The position numbers and the translations under genes were made by a program. Below are positions 28,330-41,698 of a DNA stretch of 64,000 nucleotides, in pieces. The notes under the pieces are model-generated. The model saw only the letters and a list, made by a program, of their open reading frames with translations. It was not told the origin of the DNA and did no database searches. Location of the stretch: positions 16,729,021-16,793,020 of the forward strand of contig OX387602.1 of the NCBI GenBank assembly GCA_947568835.1, in the 5' to 3' direction. This stretch comes from Protonemura montana (taxonomy: Eukaryota > Arthropoda > Insecta > Plecoptera > Nemouridae). Every line of letters begins with the position of its first letter. Position 1 is the first letter of the stretch.

Positions 28330-28830
28330 AAATGAAGGAGACTGCAGGGGGATGGGAACCGTGATGTTCCCACACGCGCACCCAGAGGGGAGCGGTCGCC
28401 CCCGTCGAAGGCACTCGGAGGTTCGCGTCGATGCCCCGGGCGCAATTAGGCTACCGACGGGCGCAGAGGCACGAACTGACCATCATCGACATGCTGCATT
28501 CCTATTTCTCGCCTTTGGGATGGCGATTTATAGCGCCTCGTTCTTTTTGGTCATTGTTTTAAGGCAAAGAACATGTTTTTGCCCTTTGTATTGATCTTTG
28601 TGTTGCGGGCACTTTTGGTGAGTGCAACCTACCGGTGGGTCGCGCGACTAGCGGGGAAGTCGAGGGAGAGGGGGCTCGAATCGGTAGCGGCGCACTAGTT
28701 TCAGGGGGTCTGGTCATCAGCGCGCAGCGAGAGCGGCGTGTACCAACATCTGTGCGACTTGCACCATGCCCCATGATCCATGGCACTACCTGTCTGACCA
28801 CTTACTGGCCAGAAACTCGTTAGCGGAGGA
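28330..28830. other. Second GC-rich block upstream of the 29.9 kb gene
   Basis: A G+C-rich interval with overlapping open frames on both strands and no recognisable protein. It lies 1-1.5 kb before the CpG-rich leader of the next gene and may belong to its promoter region; this is inference. Confidence 0.35.
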
Positions 28831-29439
28831 CAGAAATGTACATATACATTTTTTACTTTTCATAGAGTCCGTTCCGATTATTTCCCAATGACACGGGTTC
28901 ATGACATGGCTGATGGTGTCAAGGGTCGTAAGAGATTAAATGGCACCTTTCTCTTCATAACTGGAATATATATTTATTGTTGTGACTGAGTCGCGGACCA
29001 CGTTGCACTTGCAGGTTGCACGTAATTTTATGCGACCGGCCAGGATCAATGGTGTTGGTAACACAGGAGCACTTTAACAATAACTGTAATATTTATTTAC
29101 CATGAGCAAATTACGTTTCCATTTACATAGTTTTCCTATTTATGAATCGTGATTCATGCAGTTTTCCGCTGGGATTTTGCTACGGTTGCATTTTGGTACT
29201 CAATGAAAAAACATATACATGCTTTACACTATAGCTGAACGTTATTCTGCATTATTCGACCTATCTGACCCAATAAAATATACTAGAATTGTATTAGTAA
29301 TTCCGGCCCACACTCGCTATTTTTTTTCTTATCCTAATTGGATTAAAAAATGTGTATAATTTAATTTAACTTAATTTAATATAATCTAAAAAATCCCATA
29401 TTGCCAATAACTCTCAGCCAGTCACAATTAGCTCCAACT

Positions 29440-29881
29440 TTCGATTGTCGGTTCTTTCTTGTCCGGCGATTCCCGACTCGCTCACCAATTGGGTATAACA
29501 GCAGCTGATCGGCGACGTCGTTTTGCTGCGCACTAGCGACGCGGAGCCATTTTGATTCACCGCCTCGGTCTCCGCGAGCAACTGCCAAGCAGGATCACAG
29601 CACCAGAAACCTCCGGTCCTCGGTGCAGTGAACGTGTTCGTCCGTCGAGCTCTCTCCCTCTCTCTCGGCGCTCTTCACCGCCAGTACTACATTATCTCAA
29701 CTCTCCGTCAGATCTGTGCGTCGATTTATGACAGTGTTCGCGTAGTTTACAAACTGGAATTGTTATCATACGGGTGTACGGAAGGGTCGAGTACCATTGC
29801 CGCCCGCTCGGGGTGTAATTGCGCGTTTGTGAAATGGACAACAATTGACATTACTGTTGTCGAAACTTGAAGTGGTGTGGC
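29440..29881 (+). promoter_or_regulatory. CpG-rich promoter / 5' leader of the next gene
   Basis: CpG-dense sequence directly upstream of the signal-peptide exon, following an AT-rich stretch at 29320-29390. It includes GAGCCATTTTG near 29541, a CT-rich run at about 29647-29668 and an in-frame TGA at 29846-29848, so the coding frame cannot extend further 5'. I cannot place the transcription start: no clear TATA box is seen, and several TCA/GCA initiator-like sites occur. Confidence 0.45.
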
Positions 29882-29987
29882 ATGCATGCAGCAATGCAGA
29901 GGGTCACCAGCACCATGCAGTCTTCGTTCACTGGATACTTATTACCATATCAACTTGTAATTGTGCTGGTCCTGTCAGCATTGTGTG
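29882..29987 (+). CDS. First coding exon of an unidentified secreted or membrane protein (signal peptide)
   Basis: Three in-frame ATGs occur at 29882, 29894 and 29915. The last has the best context (CACCATG) and would give a 24-codon signal peptide; the first gives 35 codons. The hydrophobic core reads LLPYQLVIVLVLSALC and ends in a small-residue cleavage region (SALCG). The exon stops at a consensus donor, G|GTAAGT, in phase 1, typical of genes whose first exon holds only the signal peptide. An upstream in-frame stop at 29846 supports an initiating exon. The family cannot be named: no downstream exon was recognised in the following 34 kb. Arthropod genes with this design include immunoglobulin-family neuronal receptors and ligand-gated channels, but that is only analogy. 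Confidence 0.6.
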
Positions 29988-30342
29988 GTAAGTTTCTCGT
30001 CTTCTAAATTTACTACAGCTACTTCTTGTGTCCACGGGCCGCTTGCGAAAGAATCTGACAGTCCATGTAACAGTACGTGAAAGTAAAGCATCGCATCTTC
30101 AGTTCAACAGTCCCAGAGTGAAGATTAACTATTTTATTGAAAAAGGCGAAGGATCACTGAAGGGTCTTTTGGGGGATGGATGTATGTTGCCCAGGGGTTG
30201 ATCAGGTTAGAGGGGTTGGAATGCCTGGGGGAAATGGCAGGGCGCCACTGAGACCCCCATTATGGACGTCTATGGCAACCAGGCTCCGACGCCCGTTTCG
30301 CTATCATTGCTCGGATAAATCAAATTCGGCATAGCGTCGTGC

Positions 30343-30354
30343 GCGTCGCGACGC
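30343..30354. repeat. 12-bp CpG palindrome, copy 1
   Basis: Exact GCGTCGCGACGC, a perfect palindrome, about 360 bp inside the putative first intron. Identical copies occur at 45466-45477 and 59985-59996. Confidence 0.9.
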
Positions 30355-33300
30355 CGAAATAAACGGCTTGCCGAATCATTCTCACTCTACGCGCAGAGTG
30401 TACACTTTTATCAATTAAACTACGACATTAATGTGCATATTTTAGCCGGTTTATTGCTGTCTCTGTGGTGTCATTTAATCGATTGGCCTCGTGCACTCTG
30501 AATACTGAATAGCAGAATTTCCACACACCCACATTGTATAACCTACCCTCGGTGTCGCGTACGCTTGTATAGGGCATAATAAAAAGCAAAGTGCGTATAT
30601 TCCTTCCTCCCCTCCTGAGTCGTGGGGGAGCGAACGGCGACGCCGGTATACATATAATGAAGAATGGAAGATCTCTTTCGATTAGGATTTAGAGCCAGAG
30701 GCAAGGCGCGCACAATGCAGACATTCTGATGGAAACATTTCATTTCATAGGGTAATATCCATGGCTCGTGGGGTAGGATACGACAATCATGACGAACATA
30801 TATCCATTTGTTGGATAGATGCACGCGGCAAAAATATTCTCTTTTCCCGTCGACCAAATTGAGCTCAACTGTTTCGAATCTGGGGGCTGCAGCGGCGAGG
30901 GCGTGCTACTAATGTGCACCTCGGAGTCGGAACTCGTAACGGATCATGACGACTGGGAAATCGAACTCTCGTTTGCAGATATCAAGGAACGCGCCGGTCT
31001 GGCTGGTGGCTTGAGGTTTCAATCTCATAATGTACAACATGATGTAAGGGGTTGAAGAGAGCGGCGTGATAAATCATTGTCTCGTTAAACGCGGGAGGAC
31101 GGCGGCGCGTCTGAATATTTGATAACTTTGTTGGACAATAGGTTTGACAGCAATCTCAATTACGATCGTCCACCACGTACCGTACTCCGTTCGGCGGCGC
31201 TATCACATGGGTCGCATCCATTTGTCACGTGAGCAGTAATTAAAATACTCGTTGCTTTGTATCGGAGAATTAATTCTGAATAAATTGCACATCTCTCTCT
31301 CTCTATATATATAGATCACATTTTCTCGACGCTTTTGGAACAATGCTTTCGGAAGGTAGAATTATTCCAGTTTACAATCGCAATTGAGATCAAAGCCATG
31401 CGCTCGACGAACATCGGAATTGTCAGAAGCAGCACCGGGGTTGCGCGAAGTTGAGCGTTTCCAGCCGAGTTTTCCTGGACGCGATGCAATACCTTGCGAT
31501 TGAACGCCGCCGACCGGCAATGTACCGACAGCTCCTCAAGTCGTGCAGTCCAGGGTCTCGACTTTCGACTATAAGTACGCCGCTGGCAGGTGGGCGCGTG
31601 TGTAACCAAGTTTTTTTTCTTCTCATTCTACCTTGTTGAATGTGCCACCTGCTCTGCTCCGGCCTGGCTGGCTGGCCGGCCGTCCAGCTAGCAGCTAGCC
31701 TCGTCTTTTGTCTGGCCGAGCCATGAGGTCAGATGCACCTGCGGGTTTTGGCGGACTGACAACCGCGCAGCGCGGTGCGCTCGTATCCCATCTTTAAATA
31801 TTATGCTCAATCTTCAGCACCATCCATAATCCTCTCTCCACCTTATGCAATAAGTCGTATGCGATCATCCATCATACCTCAAAATTACCATGAAATTATG
31901 CCACGAGTAGAACCGTCCGGACCGAAGTTACGTAGCAGATGAAATGTGCCCCTCGCTCGCATGATACTGGACCAACGCGTCATTTTGTGGTACGATTGTG
32001 ATACTGTGCAACCAAAGATTTATCAATCTAAATGCACATACTATATACAAGTTACACGAGGGTGATCGAACGAGTGCGGTGCTGATGACTAATGCTTTCT
32101 ATCTTAGGGCTGTGCGGCGAAACCCCGCTTTCAGCCGGCAATTACTTATTTCTCACGGCGTTCAATCTGGGAACGTGGTACAAACTCCACTCGCCGGCGT
32201 CGGGCGTGTTACAGTGCCGATAGTGGACGGGGTTGGGTGGGATACACGGAAATCTGTGGCACGAAATTCATCCCGTATGCACCCTATGAGTGTTTGACCT
32301 TCCGCAAGGGAGCGATAAGTTACTTCGTCTTGAAATGTGCAAACCTACAGTTTGTCGGAGGTAACGTGGGGTTGGTGTGTATAAAACCAGTCGAGGAGGA
32401 TGGGTCGCAAGTGTATTATTATTTCGCAGACTTGGTCTAGAGAGTTTTTTTCATTTTCAGGAAGCAAGGTCATGTTAAAATTGTCTTTTATTTTATGATA
32501 CACTGAGGTAAATTCAAAATTGTGTTTGTCTTTTTCCTATGCAAGAGCTAGACGTGATTTCGCTTCGTCCCCTCTGCCCACGAGTTCCCCCTAGTCTGGA
32601 ATCGTGAAATGTAGACGGGTATTTTCGCCGAACAGACAAAATTGCGTTGTCTAGGATTTGAGATTTCATTTCGTATGCACCCTAGAGGAGGTGCATGACC
32701 CTACGTTGGGGAACAATAATTTGCCCGTCTTCAAGGGGATGCCGCTGTTGCAAACAAACAACGAATTGCGGACTGCTAAACCAATTATAGAGCAAAATAC
32801 AATATTTATCATAAACTAACATATTACGTTGGCAATATAATATCGGGAAGGAAGGAAGCACAGGGCAGGAAGGCAATTTCTAATATACTGCCAGGGCACT
32901 AAATCTTATGATTGCCAACTAAGGATTTGCCCTGTTTACACAACCAACACATGAATGATTCAACAAGAAATTCGCTCCCTGGCCTCTCGTTGCAGAGTCG
33001 CGCGGTTTTCGGACTAGATTTGGACACAGTGTAAACACAGGAACTATGTTTAGTTTATAGATTAGGGACTAAACTGTTCTAATGAAGCTTAATATGCAAA
33101 GCTATACACAGGGCGGCACGTTCTGTACGCTACTAGTATTCCGAAATGTCTTGCAATAATCCAATACAATAATCCAATTTTGTCTTTTTGCCAAACGGTT
33201 TCTCGATCTGAATATGGAAAATGTCGCATTTTCTCTTTTCTCGTCAATTCCATCTCTTGCTCTCATGTAAGATCCAATGCAACACCGAAGAGTTCCCACT

Positions 33301-36300
33301 TGCAACTATCGTACCTACCGCATTTGTGTTTGCTTTTTTAAACGTTTCATGTTCCACTTTTCTGTAAGAAACTATTTTATTATAAAGTTCTATATAACAT
33401 TGAATAGCGCTGTGCATCGTCCTCCCTTCTCTCAATTGCAATGCAGCGTATCGAGTTGTATCCCGTTTTCCGCTCTTTGATTCGATTTTAATTGAAACAT
33501 AACAAGTAATTACGTTATTAGATTACGTTTCACGATGAGTGAGTGGCTAAATAATTCATCAAGATCACACCTCTGCATTTCATGGCTGAAATGTTTCATG
33601 CAATCTCTTCTCTTCCATGGACTGAACATTGAAAGGTACCGGCATTGCTGGTGTTTGCTACTTGATCGTAGTAAAACCTGATAGTAACTTCTGTCGGGTT
33701 ACGGCTTAGTACCTTCTAAATCGCCGTACAGACATAACGCATAGGAGAAGAACCATGACTAAACTAACATCATGCAAATTACACAGATTATGTGATCTCA
33801 AGTATTCCGTCGTGATCAGTAGACCATTGGCGAACTCACAAGCCGCGTAAATGGCTTGCTGAGTCGATCTACTATCTACATAACTATAAAATCATTAAAA
33901 CTAATAGTAATAATAACTATGTTTAACTCATTCTGGCAGCCGCTTGTGTTCACCAGTGGAACTTCTACATATTATTTCTGTAACGTGTCAGTTTTTAACA
34001 TCGATAACCGCCCACGGGTCATCTAATAAAATTATGAGCCCCGTAAAATAACAAATCGCAACATTTTTCTTTTATACTGTCCAAATAACAAACTAATTTA
34101 GTGCATTTTTCATTCTGAACACCCCATATCTTTGACCAATGTCCCCGTTTTTAGCATTCATGCTTCTGGTTTTCGTCGATTAATTTTCGCTACCCTTTAT
34201 ATCCAAACTTTATTATTCTGGTTGCACCGTTTCGGCGAATATAGTGATATCGTAAACATGAAAAGTTCCTACCACTAATTGCAAGCCATGATATTTTTCA
34301 TAATTGCATGTTTATAATTTTAGAATGTTACAGTTAGGAAAAAGAACTGTTTGAAAGTGTACGTCGTGAGAGAATAATACTGCAAGTAACCCATTGATGT
34401 AGTATTTACACCGAGTTTTCTATGTACACCCACAATTACGTTTATCCGTAAGACCACGTTCCATTTCAAGGTTTACTTTACTTTCGACAATTTTCTCTGC
34501 GCCATACTTCGATAATAATCGTACACAAAACGCAATCTATATCCCAATTACTAATCGTCGAGTTCTATTGGAAACTCGAGTCCACACCCATAACTTCTCG
34601 TTAGGCAACATTTTCATGCGGGTTTCGCGATTGAGCATTTCAAATTTGAGGAATACTCACAAAGTCACAAATGAGTCGATCGTAGGAATACTTCTAGTTC
34701 TTCAAGAAGTCGGCCATTAGCCACAACACCCAATTTAACTCGCGTCACGTTTTCCTTTGGTAAATTGTTACCACTTGTGATCTAGGCGCCGATATCGAAC
34801 AACAAGGGTACACGATTAAGCACCCACATTATGTTGATTCGAGTCGTGAAGATTGCGTCGCGCCCTCGGGCCACACCACTCTCGCTGCTGGAAGTTCCAG
34901 ATAAAGCTATTTGCACACGCGCAGTTAATTTGTTCCCAACAACTCCTTAAAACTAAGGGATGAAATATTAGATTGTCTTGCGTGATAAAGAAAGGGTGGC
35001 GAACTGGCATGCTGAACCGGAGAACTCGCTTGTTGTTTATTTTCTTACTGAAAAGTCACTTGGAATGAATTAGTATGCGGCATACCAAAGTGTTCCAAAA
35101 AAGAAGCTGTAGCTCTTTGGCTAAATTTGTTCGAGTAACGTGGAATCAATGATGCGCACATATAAATGCCACCCCATCGGACATGTGGTTATCCAGGAAT
35201 AACCGAGTAAGGAATCAAAAATAACTTTGCGCGAGCTGAATTTTAAATAGGGCATAAAAATATTATAGATAGGTAATAAACGTTTTATAGTTTTTCCGTG
35301 TTGGGCAAAAATGGGAGACGCGACTGCGCCAAAAGGCTTACAGTACAAAACTAAACCCAGAAGACTATACAGACTATACAGTCCAGAAAAACGCACGTCA
35401 TAATAGAAGCATTCTCCAGCTTCTTACATTTCGACTACATCGATCCAGATTATCCCATTTTCCACGACGCAAAGCCACATAGTTCTATCGAGAGGAACTG
35501 CTTGTCACATGGAATATAAAATGGAATTTTTGAATATGAAATTATTTTCCCTGCTTTATATGCGGTGTGGCTCAAGTGGACCCATTGAATATCAATTGAC
35601 TCTTTTATCGAAAGGTCAACGAGGGTAGCAGGCAAGTATAAGCAATTAAAAGTCAATGCATTATCACAGCATCGCAAAGAGGCCGACGATCTTCTCACCG
35701 CATCGCTCACATCTTTTCTTGACGCCATAACGCACTCTCAAGTTGCAAGGAAGAATCGACCAGCCATGGACCAGCCAAGAGATTATGGTCCTTACAGAAG
35801 CAAAGTACCCATCGTTAGCGGCCTGCATTACTTAGCTCAGCTCCCTCACAAAAACCTGGGAAGATTTCTTTCTCTATGGCGTATTTCTCTGCTTCAAGTG
35901 TGTGGTGGCATTTTACTGCTTTCCCGAGCGACAGCCTACTCCCCCGACATCATGTCTTACAGTAGCAGTAAACTCAAGTAACCTAATAGGCTTGAAATAT
36001 TCAACTTGTGGAAATCTGTCGGGTAGTTTTTCCTTGCCCTTATTAGGCAGTGTATATTTCACTGATTATCTGCTGCTGGTTATTCTAGTATGACGTTTGG
36101 GTTAGACTAGCGTCGACGGGCTCTATTTTACACATGATCATGCTATAGCCGAGGAGAAAAAAAGCCAGAAGGCTAGAAGTCACTGGAGCATGTATGGCAA
36201 GATCTGTGGGGTATTAAATCCATAACATCAGACAGATGTCCCCCTGTAAGCCAAGCATAACCTGTAGTCTACGCGGGGTCAAGTGGCTTTCCGCAGCTTG

Positions 36301-39300
36301 CATGTGAAACAGAACCGGGAATACATTATTAACATCATGAATAATACTAGCTCCTTTATTATTAATTGTTTTATATAATAATGTAGTGGTTTAAGCACTT
36401 AAGCTTGTACACAAACGCATGATATAGATAAGAATGGGAAGAGTAGACAATGTAGAAAAGGACATAGTACCTGAAAGTATAAAGTAGTTTGGAATCATTG
36501 TCTTTTTCTAAGGTCATATATCGTAGTATCGGCTTCCCACAACACGATTTTCTTTCCAGATCTGATGGCACAGCAGTTTAGTTTTAAGTTTTTACCACTT
36601 TTGATAAGAAAAGTTTTCCTTTTAACTTCTCTGACGGTTAAATTAGGTATAAAGACTTCTATCGTTTATTAAGGCTAACTTCGGGGACCTCTGTTGGAAA
36701 TCTGTCTGCATAAAACGAAGCACTGGATCGCTTCGTGATATCATTGCGGCAAGTCAAGGGCTTGAAAGTGAACAGTGACACTGATATTTTGTGGTTGGAC
36801 GAATGAAAGGGAAATGTAATGATTGTTATTAAACTAGTCGCAGGGTGTAATAACTTTGACCACAATTTTCATTTAATATGCGGTGTATAACCATACTATA
36901 GCGGTCGAGATGAAAATATGATACTATCGTTCTCGAGGATCGACTTTATTTGATTGAATGAGAACTGAACAGTAGGACGATGGAAGGAATAGAAAAAAAA
37001 ACTGGCTTATCATTAAATCTTTATACCGTGGACGCAAATGGGAACAAATAGTACGTGACCGCCATGAAATTCGGTTTGCGAATGGAAGGAATAACGGGCG
37101 ACTGCCTTTTTGGAATTGAAGACGCCCCAATGCGGCTCCTCCACCGATCGAGAAGTTGCGATCCTCACTGACTTGAGGTTATGCTTACCTTCCATGTTCA
37201 TATTACACCATATACCGAAGAAACTTGCACGTGTATGAAACGAAATTAATAATTTATTCGAATCTTTGCATTATTAGAATCTTTAATATCTTACGTAATA
37301 ATTTGCTCCGTAATGAATTCATGCTGAAGATACTGACAACGTGCGATTACTTTATACGTTTCTCGAGCAAACATAATACAAGTAGAAAATCAGAGGATCT
37401 AGGAATAACTATATCATGGTAGTTCGTTGGATATAAGATCATTTCGCTGCAGCAAGATAGTTGCTCGTATACACGCTCTACTTGCGAAATCTCATCATAA
37501 CCGTGCTCTCCTCACTCACTAGTTCCCAAGTCTCAACCGTCGTCCAATGAACGCCAGAGATGGGACTACAGGAATTGATCTGTTCTTTCGAAGAGAATGA
37601 ATTGTGCTATGCAGACTTTATTCACATATAGGCTAAGAACCCGTTTGAAAGAAAAGGACACAGAGATCTAATTTCAGAGATCGTTTCCATTCGCATTGTT
37701 GTTGTAGTTGGTAGGGAGGGGGGTTATGTGAGTGGAGCAGGACATTTTCTTTCCAGTAGAACCCTCTTTTGTGTCCCACGTGTTTTGAGTGCTAGTTGGT
37801 GCACTGAATTTTTCGTAATAATATTCATGCATGCACTCACTCATCTGTGCTAGACATGTTTACACGGCAATTTACTCACGAAGCATAGAAACTACATACT
37901 ACAGCCTTTATCTCGATGTAATATTACCTATTGTTGTGTTTGATCCACGCCAGCAAGCGTGTTATATTATTATTAATACCTACGAGTACTTCATCTTCGA
38001 GGGAATAGCAAACTGCATACGGGGCACCAATCGAAGAAGTGCAATTGCGAAGGATTTTAATGAAAAGCATGGTGAAATTACGTGGCTGCAGGCCGAAGTG
38101 GTGGAAGCTTCACTCGAGGATCCTAGGGATTTCTTTCTTGTTATGGGTTGGTTGTGCTAAATGAAAGGAAAGCGTAGTAGGCTAATTAGAAACTTCCAGT
38201 ATTGTTTTTCACCGACATTTGCTGGGTATCATTCAGTTGTATATTGATTAAAATAAGCAGCCAGCGATGTGGCCCAACTTTTTTTTTCTTTTTGTTGTTA
38301 CAATCTAATAAGGGTGAAATTTTCTGCTTGTTCAGCTGAAGTAACAATTTGTTGACTACATACATATACTATAAAGAAAAAAAAGAGTTCTTTATTTTCT
38401 TTCGGAAGTTGGCGATTTAATTACAAAAACTAAAGAACGATCCGTTGTTATTTATAACTTATGCAGTAAAAACAGTTTCAGTTGTTTTTTGCAAAGAAAA
38501 CATCTTAAAAGCTAGATAATTATATTACTTATACTTGTATCCGAAATTTCCGTTTATCAACGAGTTTATCGGGTTTGTAACTCGAATAACGAGCTTGAGT
38601 AGCAATAATGGCATGGCTAAATTGACAAAAGCAAATTTGTTTGCGAACTTGTATATTATAAATATTTTGGAAGAAATTCGGTGGCATTACAAGTTGAACG
38701 CAAAGGCTTTTTAATGAGTGTCTCGTTCCGCGCCTGTATCCCTTCTTTGTTTTGTTTGTTTTCATTATCAAAAATTAATTTTATATCCTATCGCATCGTC
38801 TACCAGCTCACTTCATCTGCACGTGCTAGTTTAATATTAATACGCTTTCAGTTTCAGGGGGCAGGAAAGGGTGCAGGGTGAACTTATAATGTACCCGCAC
38901 TTTTTCTTTTGAATTATTTCAAGGGCCAACTTTGCCCCGGAGGCCCAATTTACGTGGCACGTTATATGCATGGGCTTACCTAACCCCGCGCGGCACTTCC
39001 AGCGCCCCGATCATGACGCCAAACTACCCTAGAATTCAAATCTCACACTCCACATTTTTACATATCGCTATTCTTTTTTCAATGAAGCTCAAAGAATATT
39101 GAGTTATCGTTTTCGCGCTCTTTTGCCGTTCTTTTCGTAAGATTTAATCCCCATTTCATGCGCCAACAACGCAAAGCCAGCGTATTCTAATTTCTAATTA
39201 CAGTATCGCTGGTTTGATCGTTTTAGCGAGTCGATTTGATGCTTGATAGCGTCTGGCGTTAGCTTGTTATCGAGCACGCAATCTGAAGGGGCAAGAAACC

Positions 39301-41680
39301 ACAGTAATTTCCATCCGGAGCGGAACTCGAGTCGCTCCAAGCGTCGGCTTCAACTGCCCCTTATTGAATTTGACAAGGTAAATCGCGAAAGTTTATTTGT
39401 TTTTAAAGATTTCTCGCGTTTGATGATGGCTATATCGCACGACTTAGACGTGTTATTTATCACAGTTCGGTAGAACATGAAAACGTGCTGCTTGCCACCA
39501 TTTCGGGATGAACAAGCAGAGATTTATTTGATGTTTAGCGCACTGCACACACAGTATATATCCTTGCATAGCCGTACTACTTCAAAATACAAATCAACAA
39601 TAATAATATTACTACTTCGGATTTACAATTTATAATATAATAATTCGCCGAATAACCAAGTAAACCATGAAGATTAGCACCATGCAAAGCTCGCTCCCTG
39701 TGCTCGAATGATAATTTAATACAATCCTCAAGCACCACAGTTTGGCGCATTGTGCCCGGGCCGTGCTAGTGTTTATGGAAGCCTGCTTGGGGTTGCTTGG
39801 AGTTGAGAGAGTCAAACATCAAAGTGCGTGTGGTGCGTGTGTGCTCATCTTATATCCCCGGCAAAGTCCGTATGAGTCGCTTTCGCTGGGTACATGCGTA
39901 CATATGTAGGCACAGTAAACGTCTACACTCCATTAGCAATATACAGAATTCACGCTACAGTGGAATGGTGAAACAACGAATCACAGTTCTAAATGCATGT
40001 TAAGATGTTTTTAAGCTAACTGGGGACTGTAAAATTGTTGCCGTAAAAGAGTTGTCGCGTTGAATTGTGTACAAATAGAAACAAATTAGCTTTTTAGGGA
40101 CGCACCCCCGGGCGGCATACTCGTTCGTGCACCTTTGGGGACGCGTACGTTTGTGTGGTGTGTTTGTGTACACTTGTCCGTGCGTTTTGCTCGAAATTGT
40201 GGGACCCCTGTGCGTAGGTATGGTCTTTAGCCAAACAAAACGAACGCTATAAATGTGTATACCTTCTGCTAATGCTTTTTTATGATGTATGTTATTTGAA
40301 TTTAAAAATTGTGCATGCAATGGTATTTACACTCAAATTTACCAGGCGGTCAGTGCTCCGCCGAGTATGAAATGTTCGTTTTTTTATTTATCCAAATCAT
40401 AATAATTAGTTTGAAATGACTCAATTTTTCGCTCAAGTTATACGAATTTTGCCAGCTCCCAAAGTCTTAACTTTGCGTTTATTTAAGACGTTTCTTCTCT
40501 CTTTAAAAATTTAACTAAACGGCTACATTCTTAATGAAAAGTTAACAATTTTCCACCCTCTTTTCCGTCGAGACTTTTAGCCGCGATCCGAGGTTAATTA
40601 AGCTGTCTTAATATGCAATCGCTTCCCTGCTCCATCCGTCTTGTCTGCTGCAGGTATTCTCAAACTATTGTTTTTACCTCTAGCTCATAGTTGGCGAAGC
40701 CACAGCGTCGAGTTGTAAGACGCCAATTTACCTGGTTGCCTCCCTTTTCCATTTTGATCAGAATTTTTGAATCTCTAATTTCGAGACCACATCAAGACCG
40801 CATAATGCGGAATGTTTTATGAATAACTTAGAACAGAAGTATGCCTGCAAGCCAACATGATGAAATACGGTATGATTTCCACGTAAAACACCGCGATAAA
40901 TCGCTAATAGAATCTGAGAAAATGCGAGATTTTCTAGTTCATGGTTTTTTTACGCGAAAAAAGTGGGCCCTGTATATTTAGTGCACTAAACAAAAATCCG
41001 ACAGTTTCAACTCTGAACAACGTATTCACCGAGCATTATTAGAAAGTGCATTCTGCTTTAAACCAGGACCGACAGAACTACTTTGTAGAACATGCCACAC
41101 ACAAATCCCCGAGGAATTATAAACGTTGTCCCGGAGGTGGGCCATCAGGCATCCAGCTAACAACCGCGTCTAATAACCTAAAGTCCTTGTAGCCAGCGTG
41201 CATGTCAAGGCTGGAGTGCTCAAGCCCCGGGTCGTAGTTGCACCATTGTTTGTCTTATTGCGCCCCGACGAAAAATCGAGACTAGCGCCCAAGCGCTCAG
41301 CGCAGCTACCGAGCTGGGACTACGCTCGGTAATTAAAATTACGAACGATATTTTACTTTTAATTAATCGAAAAGAATAAAAGCCGGCCGGAGCGAGCGTG
41401 CTCTTCAAACAAACGAAAATCTTAATCTGCCGACACTCGTGGAAATTCTTTCCCCTCAATTCCACACGCTCGTCCTATTATTCCAGGCAACGTAACGCGT
41501 TATTCCAGTGTGGACGCGCGGAAATGGAAGGATAAGTTTGTCGCGCACATTATGCGATATTAATAAAATTTGAAGACTTCTCGAACAATTCCCATGAATA
41601 TTTATGATCGTGCATTCCACCTTTTTATCGACGTCTGTCGAGAGTAAGAGAAAAAAAAACTCTAGGTATAAGCAGACATA

Positions 41681-41698
41681 GATATATATATATATATC
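41681..41698. repeat. (TA)n microsatellite
   Basis: The self-complementary run GATATATATATATATATC, which can extrude as a small cruciform. A common type of microsatellite. Confidence 0.9.

Larger units (their letters stand above)
17425..29440. other. Intergenic region of about 12 kb
   Basis: No gene was recognised on either strand. Open frames of up to 149 codons (for example 25526-25975 minus) show no family motif or splice context. Contents: AT-rich tracts at about 17540-17940, a 14-bp minisatellite at 26498-26538 and GC-rich islands at about 27050-27480 and 28330-28830. A 24-codon frame at 19054-19125 (starting MQTGSLRKRKME) runs into a GTGGGT donor-like site but has no other support. Confidence 0.6.
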
